Assembly (NCBI RefSeq): GCF_008000995.1
Contig: NZ_CP042828.1
Location: 1,426,001 to 1,490,000, forward strand
Reading direction: 5' to 3'
DNA from: Ruania zhangjianzhongii
GTDB taxonomy: Bacteria; Actinomycetota; Actinomycetes; Actinomycetales; Beutenbergiaceae
Length of the DNA stretch: 64,000 nucleotides
Shown here: positions 59,865 to 64,000 of the stretch, piece by piece
Position numbering within the stretch: position 1 is the stretch's first letter
Layout: the number at the start of each line of letters is the position of its first letter
Notes under the pieces: model-generated
Told to the model about the DNA's origin: nothing
Seen by the model: the letters and a program-made list of their open reading frames with translations, nothing else
The model's database searches: none
Translations under genes and position numbers: made by a program

Positions 59865-60442
59865 CGTTTCCCTGGGGCTACCCGTGTCGATCGGCGTCGG
59901 CGGTCGGTGAAGGCGAGATCCAGCCCGTCTTCGCCGTCCTCGTCCAGGGCCGGATCGCGGCTGAGGCCCGCCTTCAGCGCTACAGTACGCGAGGCCACGT
60001 TCTCCGGCCGGACCCGAGCGAGGATCGTTGCTCCTGGTTGAGAGGTCTGGGCCCAGGTGATCGCCGCACGCGCCGCCTCGGTGGCGTAGCCGCGGCCCCA
60101 TACTTCTGGGCGGAACCGGTAGATCAGGTTCAGCACCGGCTGCTCCCGGGCCAGCATGCCCTTCACTCCGCAGTAGCCGACCACAGGAGTCCGGCCGGTC
60201 TCTCGCACGCACCAGTAGCCGAAGCCGTGCCGTTCCCAGTGCTGGATCCAGCGACCGACCAGGTCCTCAGCCTCGGCCAGATCACTGATCAGGTCGGAGG
60301 GATTGTGTTCCACCGCGCGTGGGTCGCCGGCGATGGCCAGCACCGCGGCCGCATCGCCACGCTCGGGCGGGTCCAGCCTCAGCCGGTCAGTGTGCAGCAC
60401 GAAGCTGTTGTTCGAGTCGGGCGTGCGTGCTCTAGAAGGCAT
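59861..60442 (-). CDS. GNAT family N-acetyltransferase
   Basis: 193 residues. The GNAT fold (Acetyltransf_3 type) begins LHTDRLRLDPPERGDAAAVLAIAGDPRAVEHNPSD, with the acetyl-CoA binding loop YRFRPEVWGRGYATEAARAAITWA and the NVASRTVALKAG region near the end. Such RimJ-like enzymes acetylate protein N-termini or small amines. It is translationally coupled to the alpha/beta hydrolase gene downstream (ATGATGA overlap). Confidence 0.9.
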   Translation of the reverse strand: MPSRARTPDSNNSFVLHTDRLRLDPPERGDAAAVLAIAGDPRAVEHNPSDLISDLAEAEDLVGRWIQHWERHGFGYWCVRETGRTPVVGYCGVKGMLAREQPVLNLIYRFRPEVWGRGYATEAARAAITWAQTSQPGATILARVRPENVASRTVALKAGLSRDPALDEDGEDGLDLAFTDRRRRSTRVAPGKR

Positions 60443-60502
60443 CGTGACATTGTCGCGGACTGTGCCGCCGTCTCGCGTGGCGCGGCTGGGCAGCGTCCGC
60501 TA

Positions 60503-61312
60503 CTACCCACTCGCACCTGCGCCCAGATACTCCCGCAGGATGCGGGTCCAGGCCTCGACGGCGTCCAGATGCCCGTCGTGGCTCGCGCCGGCGAGCGCGG
60601 CGCGTGCGGTGGCCGGCCGCCGCCGGATCAGCTCATCCTGCTCCTCGAGGCTGAACATGCCGTGCTCGGCGAAGATGGCAAGGGTCGGGACGGTGAGCTG
60701 TTCCCACTCCGCCCAGCGGGGCCGATGTACCTCGAGGATGGTCCGTCGCATCACGTCGGCGTCGAACCGCGGTCGCAGTCCCTGCGGTGTGGTTTCGAGA
60801 TCCGCGATCCAGGCGTTCGCCAGGGGAGTGTCGCCCAGGTGTGCCCGGGCGTGGTCCACCCCGGCGAACGGCACCGGCCAGGAGGCGAAGTAGTCGCCGA
60901 GCTGGTCTGCCTGCTCGGGGTCATCGTCACCGGCCACATGACCTTCGAGCATCACCAGGGCGCTGACCAGATCGGGTCGACTGGCCGCCGTCAGGAAAGC
61001 GGTGTGGGCGCCCATCGACTGGCCCACCAGTGCGGCGGGCTCTCCGGGCAGGAGACGCTCCAGCACGGCGACGACGTCATCGACGAATGCTTGCCGGGAA
61101 ACATCGGCCGGGTGACGGGAGCTATCGCCGTGACCGCGCTGGTCGATCAGCAGCACGCGGAAGCTGTCGGCGAGCCGGTCAGCGGTGGGCAACAGCTCCC
61201 GGGAGCTGCCCGCCAGCCCGTGCAGCAGGACCACTGCGGGCCCGTTGCCGCCGCGGTCGGTCACCGAGATGTCGACATCTCCCCGTCGGATCAGGCGTCG
61301 GGCTGTGGTCAC
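60503..61312 (-). CDS. Alpha/beta fold hydrolase
   Basis: 269 residues from GTG 61312. The fold shows VVLLHGLAGSSRELLPTADRLADSFRVLLIDQRGHGDSSR, the nucleophile elbow ALVGQSMGAHTAFL and the catalytic His in GASHDGHLDAVEAW. It is a paralogue-level match to the hydrolase at 58998-59864 but clearly distinct. Substrate unknown. It lies between the GNAT gene and tRNA-His. Confidence 0.88.
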   Translation of the reverse strand: MTTARRLIRRGDVDISVTDRGGNGPAVVLLHGLAGSSRELLPTADRLADSFRVLLIDQRGHGDSSRHPADVSRQAFVDDVVAVLERLLPGEPAALVGQSMGAHTAFLTAASRPDLVSALVMLEGHVAGDDDPEQADQLGDYFASWPVPFAGVDHARAHLGDTPLANAWIADLETTPQGLRPRFDADVMRRTILEVHRPRWAEWEQLTVPTLAIFAEHGMFSLEEQDELIRRRPATARAALAGASHDGHLDAVEAWTRILREYLGAGASG

Positions 61313-61365
61313 GAGGTCTGTCCTCCTGCATCGGTTCCTGAGGGGCGTGCAGTGCCCAGAACCAG

Positions 61366-61416
61366 ACGAGGCCCGGACCTCGACCGGGATCTGCGGGTCG
61401 TGGTCTCGGGCCTCGT
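61366..61416 (-). terminator. Hairpin after tRNA-His
   Basis: A 14-bp stem with one bulge (61366-61379 with 61402-61416, 22-nt loop), beginning 5 bp beyond the encoded CCA of tRNA-His, in the right place to end the tRNA transcript. It could also be read by the upstream side of the hydrolase gene. Confidence 0.6.
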
Positions 61417-61421
61417 GCGTC

Positions 61422-61498
61422 TGGGGTGAGTAACGGGACTTGAACCCGCGACATCCGCGACCACAACGCGGCGCTCTACCAACTGAGCTATACCCACC
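61422..61498 (-). tRNA. tRNA-His (anticodon GTG)
   Basis: The complement has acceptor GTGGGTA/TACTCAC, the His-specific extra G-1 opposite C73 (positions 61498 and 61425), D-arm with CAGTTGGTAG, anticodon loop TTGTGGT, T-arm CGGG-TTCAAGT-CCCG and encoded CCA at 61422-61424. Confidence 0.95.
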
Positions 61499-61630
61499 AT
61501 GTGCCTGCCGGGCGTACCGCGGCCTGCGAACAACCAGTGTAGCGAAGATCGACGCCGCCTTGGTACATCGCCGGTGTGCGCTCGGCCACCCGGGCGTGGC
61601 CGCTGCAGGTTCATCGCGCCTGCGCCGGAC

Positions 61631-62305
61631 TCACTCCACGCCTGGCGCAGGGGCGCTCGCATCCGCGGGAGCGGCGGCCAGCGTGGGGGAAGCGGCGATC
61701 ACCTCCGCCTTCCGCTTCGCGGTCGCCGAGTCCGGCCCGACACCCTCGGGCAGTAGCACGCTGCGGTAGTAGCGCAGCTCGTCGATGCTCTCCGCGATGT
61801 CGGCCAGCGCGCGGTGCCCACCGTTCTTCTTCGGCGAGTTGAAGTAGGCCCGCGGGTACCAGCGGCGGGCCAGCTCCTTGAGCGAGGAGACGTCGATGAT
61901 CCGGTAGTGCAGGTGAGCGACCAGCTCGGGCATATCCCGTTCCAGAAAGCCCTTGTCGGTACCGACGGAGTTGCCGGCCAGTGGTGCCTTGCCCGGATCG
62001 GGCACGAACTGCTTGATGTAGTCGAGCACCTGGGCCTGCGCATCGGCCAACGTGGTGCCGCCGGGGAGGTCCTCCAGCAGACCGGAGGTGGTGTGCATCG
62101 TGGTCACCACCTCGCCCATGTTCGCCAGCGCCTCGGCCGGTGGTGCGATCACGATGTCGAATCCGGGGTGCAGCGCGTGCAGCTCGGAGTCGGTGACGAT
62201 CACGGCGATCTCGATCAGTGCGTCGTCGACCAGGCTCAGCCCGGTCATCTCGCAGTCGATCCAGACGATCCGGTCGCCTTGTCCGGAAGAAGGTGCGGTA
62301 TTCAC
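61631..62305 (-). CDS. orn: Oligoribonuclease
   Basis: 224 residues. DEDDh exonuclease motifs: IVWIDCEMTGL (D17, E19), LAGNSVGTDKGFLERDMPEL (Asp) and NGGHRALADIAESI (His and Asp). It degrades RNA dinucleotides and oligomers, including pGpG from c-di-GMP, to mononucleotides. There is an unusual Ala/Pro-rich tail after about residue 205. It stands alone, upstream of tRNA-His on the same strand. Confidence 0.96.
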   Translation of the reverse strand: MNTAPSSGQGDRIVWIDCEMTGLSLVDDALIEIAVIVTDSELHALHPGFDIVIAPPAEALANMGEVVTTMHTTSGLLEDLPGGTTLADAQAQVLDYIKQFVPDPGKAPLAGNSVGTDKGFLERDMPELVAHLHYRIIDVSSLKELARRWYPRAYFNSPKKNGGHRALADIAESIDELRYYRSVLLPEGVGPDSATAKRKAEVIAASPTLAAAPADASAPAPGVE

Positions 62306-62384
62306 CGCCCCAGCCTAACGGCGCCCGGTGCTGCGGGCCTCGCCCCGTCGACCCGCGCCGCCACCCGCGCGGGCCGACGTGGCG

Positions 62385-62585
62385 TCAGCTCGCGCGGGTG
62401 AAGGTGCTCGGGTCAGACAGGGCCGGAGACGACGAAGGGCGGCCGGTTTCCCGACCGCCCCGCGCTGCCACCGTAGTGCTGCGCCTATTCCGGATCCGCT
62501 CCAGGATGCTCCTGCGGGATGCGGCTTCGGCGCGAAGGTGTGCCTGCTCGAGGCGTTGTATGTCGTACACGATGAGGGGTTCCAT
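62385..62585 (-). CDS. Small helical hypothetical protein
   Basis: 66 residues from ATG 62585. The sequence MEPLIVYDIQRLEQAHLRAE then AASRRSILERIRNRR is a likely amphipathic, Arg-rich helix, with a disordered tail. Short proteins of this kind are common in actinobacteria but have no assigned function. The ribosome site (AAAGG) is weak. I do not recognise a family. Confidence 0.5.
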   Translation of the reverse strand: MEPLIVYDIQRLEQAHLRAEAASRRSILERIRNRRSTTVAARGGRETGRPSSSPALSDPSTFTRAS

Positions 62586-62713
62586 AGGTGGGCCTTTCGG
62601 TGGTGGCGTCCTCATGCCCAGTGGGGCACGGGAAGTTACTGTCGCACCGCCGACGGCGCACGGTCACGTCTTTTTCTTCCGCTCTTCTGGGTCGGTGGTT
62701 ACGGTAAGTGCTC

Positions 62714-63235
62714 ATGACCAGCTATGCGGTGCTGCTGCGCGGCGTGAATGTCGGTGGGCGCACACTGAAGATGGCTGAGGTGCGCGAGGCACTGGCCGAG
62801 GGCGGGTTCCCCGCGGCGCGTACGGTGCTGGCGAGTGGAAACGTGCTGCTGGACAGTGCAGCCGATGCTGCCCAGGTGGGCCCCGCCGTCGAAAGCATCC
62901 TCACCGAACGGTTCGGCTACCGGGCCCGGGTGCTGGTGCGCAGCATCCAGGAGCTGGCCGAGATCGTCGCCGACTACCCGTTCGACACCGACGAGAGCAG
63001 CCACCATCCCTACGTCGTGTTCTGCCGGAGCGCGGCAGTGCTCGATGACCTCCGCGAGGTACTGACGGCGATAGACGAGACGGAACGGATCGCCCCCGGC
63101 GCCGACGTGCTCTACTGGGAGCTGCCGCGCGGGCGCAGCCTGGACACCGCCGTCGCGAAGGTGCTGGCACGAGCCAGGTACAAGGAGGACACCACCACCC
63201 GCAATCTGCGCACGCTGCGGCGCCTGCTGCCGTGA
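62714..63235 (+). CDS. DUF1697 family protein
   Basis: 173 residues from ATG 62714 (GTG 62708 possible). DUF1697 pattern: YAVLLRGVNVGGRTLKMAEVREALAEGGFPAARTVLASGNVLLDS, HPYVVFCRSAAVL and the ending ARYKEDTTTRNLRTLRRLL. The family is cytoplasmic and of unknown function. Its stop overlaps the start of the first crcB gene (GTGA at 63232-63235), so the genes are translated together. Confidence 0.9.
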   Translation: MTSYAVLLRGVNVGGRTLKMAEVREALAEGGFPAARTVLASGNVLLDSAADAAQVGPAVESILTERFGYRARVLVRSIQELAEIVADYPFDTDESSHHPYVVFCRSAAVLDDLREVLTAIDETERIAPGADVLYWELPRGRSLDTAVAKVLARARYKEDTTTRNLRTLRRLLP

Positions 63236-63666
63236 CACGTTCGGCGCTTCCGCGCCCCGCTGTGCTGGGCTTGATCCTCGCCGGGGGAGCGGTAGGCACC
63301 ACGGGGCGCTACCTGCTCGAGACCGCGTTCGCACCGCCGGCGGGGCACTGGCCGTGGGTGACCTTCGTGATCAATGTGACCGGGGCGTTCCTGCTCGGCG
63401 GACTGCTGTTCGGACTGGGCCGCAGCGGCGAGGACACCGGCGCGCGGCGCGGCCTGCGGCTCGGCGCGGGCACCGGCCTGCTCGGCGGGTTCACCACCTA
63501 CAGCACGTTCACCCTCGAGGTCCATGGCCTGTTCGGCGGCGGTCAGCTCTGGACCGGGCTGGGCTACGCCGCGGGCAGCGTGCTCACCGGTGTGGCGGCC
63601 GCCGCCGGGGGAGCGCTGCTGGCTCGGTGGCTGGTGCCGGTGCAGCGCCCGGAGGCAGGCCGGTGA
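63232..63666 (+). CDS. crcB: Fluoride channel CrcB/Fluc, subunit 1
   Basis: 144 residues from GTG 63232. Four membrane segments, the hallmark GRYLLE near the N-terminus, WVTFVINVTGAFLLGGLLF and LLGGFTTYSTFTLE, which supplies the fluoride-contacting Phe/Tyr/Thr/Ser residues. It exports fluoride as a dual-topology dimer. Two adjacent crcB genes usually encode a heterodimer of opposite topology; the second starts inside the stop of this one. I saw no fluoride riboswitch upstream. Confidence 0.93.
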   Translation: MTRSALPRPAVLGLILAGGAVGTTGRYLLETAFAPPAGHWPWVTFVINVTGAFLLGGLLFGLGRSGEDTGARRGLRLGAGTGLLGGFTTYSTFTLEVHGLFGGGQLWTGLGYAAGSVLTGVAAAAGGALLARWLVPVQRPEAGR

Positions 63667-64000
63667 TCGTCCTGGCGGTAGCACTGGCCGGGGGTGTGGG
63701 CGCGGTCCTGCGGTTCGTGGTGGACGCTCTGGTGGCCCGATGGCACGATCGCTCGGTGCCGCTGGGCACGATCGTGGTGAACGTGACCGGCTCGTTCCTG
63801 CTCGGCCTGCTGGTGGCACTGGTTCATGGCCACGCGGGCTTGGACGCGCTGGTCACCGTGCTCGGCACCGGCCTGCTCGGCGGCTACACCTCGTTCTCCA
63901 CCGCCAGCGTGGAGGCGGTGACCATCGCGCTGCGTGACGGCGCCCGTGCCGCCGTCACCGCCGTGGGGCACGCCGTAGTGATGCTGCTGGTGAGCCTGGC
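63663..64000 (+). CDS. crcB: Fluoride channel CrcB/Fluc, subunit 2 (cut by window end)
   Basis: At least 112 residues from GTG 63663, overlapping the previous stop. Same family marks: GGVGAVLRFVVDALV, TIVVNVTGSFLLGLLVAL and LLGGYTSFSTASVEA. The frame is still open at the window edge, inside the last membrane helix. It should pair with the preceding subunit as a heterodimeric fluoride channel. Confidence 0.93.
   Translation, partial: MIVLAVALAGGVGAVLRFVVDALVARWHDRSVPLGTIVVNVTGSFLLGLLVALVHGHAGLDALVTVLGTGLLGGYTSFSTASVEAVTIALRDGARAAVTAVGHAVVMLLVSL

Noticed and set aside
62586-62713. Fluoride riboswitch before the DUF1697-crcB operon
   Set aside because: No crcB-motif pseudoknot or conserved core could be recognised in the 128 bp upstream.
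1-64000. CRISPR arrays, insertion sequences or prophage genes
   Set aside because: No repeat-spacer pattern, transposase, integrase or phage structural gene was seen anywhere in the window.

Overview
The window is chromosomal DNA from a high-GC actinobacterium. The signs are GC-rich codon use, many GTG and TTG starts, secreted proteins with Ala-rich signal peptides, a class E-type sortase signal (LAVTG), luciferase-like/F420-type oxidoreductases, a protein of the DUF3054 family, and a mix of tRNAs with and without encoded CCA. The gene mix (sugar ABC systems, LacI regulators, GH3/GH20 hexosaminidases, sulfatase) suggests a saprophytic Micrococcales member of the Ruania/Georgenia/Beutenbergia type, but that placement is inference. 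I see no rRNA, CRISPR array, insertion sequence or phage module.

Layout. 0-2 kb: the tail of a sugar ABC permease, then DUF3054, Nudix-like and DedA housekeeping genes. 2-7.5 kb (minus strand): three exported hydrolases, an AmiE-like serine hydrolase with an extra sugar-binding-like domain, an endonuclease/exonuclease/phosphatase protein and a NagZ-type GH3 hexosaminidase, resembling an extracellular muropeptide-scavenging set. 7.9-17.9 kb: a LacI regulator with two matching 16-bp operators, a RidA-family lipoprotein, and a run of creatininase-family hydrolase, class II aldolase, Tm-1-like protein, zinc alcohol dehydrogenase, a Tau/Ssu/Thi-type ABC transporter and malate synthase. I read this as a catabolic route, substrate unknown, that probably ends in glyoxylate. 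It is the best candidate here for an undescribed system. 18.6-21 kb: a polar amino acid ABC transporter with a visible promoter.

21-32 kb: a divergent glycan region. GH20 hexosaminidase and PhoD phosphatase lie on the minus strand. A LacI regulator, sugar ABC transporter, FAD oxidoreductase and a cytoplasmic-looking sulfatase lie on the plus strand, and the sulfatase reading frame ends inside an oppositely oriented tRNA-Leu gene. 32-37.3 kb: HAD hydrolase, then a PhnDCEE-type transporter with an RpiR-family regulator as its last gene. 37.4-46.7 kb: Bcp peroxiredoxin, tRNA-Lys, ATP-grasp enzyme, a giant cell-wall-anchored lamin-tail/phosphoesterase protein, MgtE with a possible upstream leader peptide and hairpin, an EamA exporter, and a TetR/VOC pair sharing an operator.

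46.7-55.2 kb (minus strand): a monooxygenase-TetR pair with a palindromic operator on the start codon, then a reductive pyrimidine degradation operon (beta-ureidopropionase-like nitrilase, dihydropyrimidinase, LLM oxidoreductase, beta-alanine-type aminotransferase, methylmalonate/malonate semialdehyde dehydrogenase). It has no recognisable dihydropyrimidine dehydrogenase. 55.5-64 kb: AraC regulator divergent from an MFS exporter and a second LLM oxidoreductase, alpha/beta hydrolases, GNAT, tRNA-His, oligoribonuclease, DUF1697 and a tandem pair of CrcB fluoride channel genes, the second cut by the window edge.
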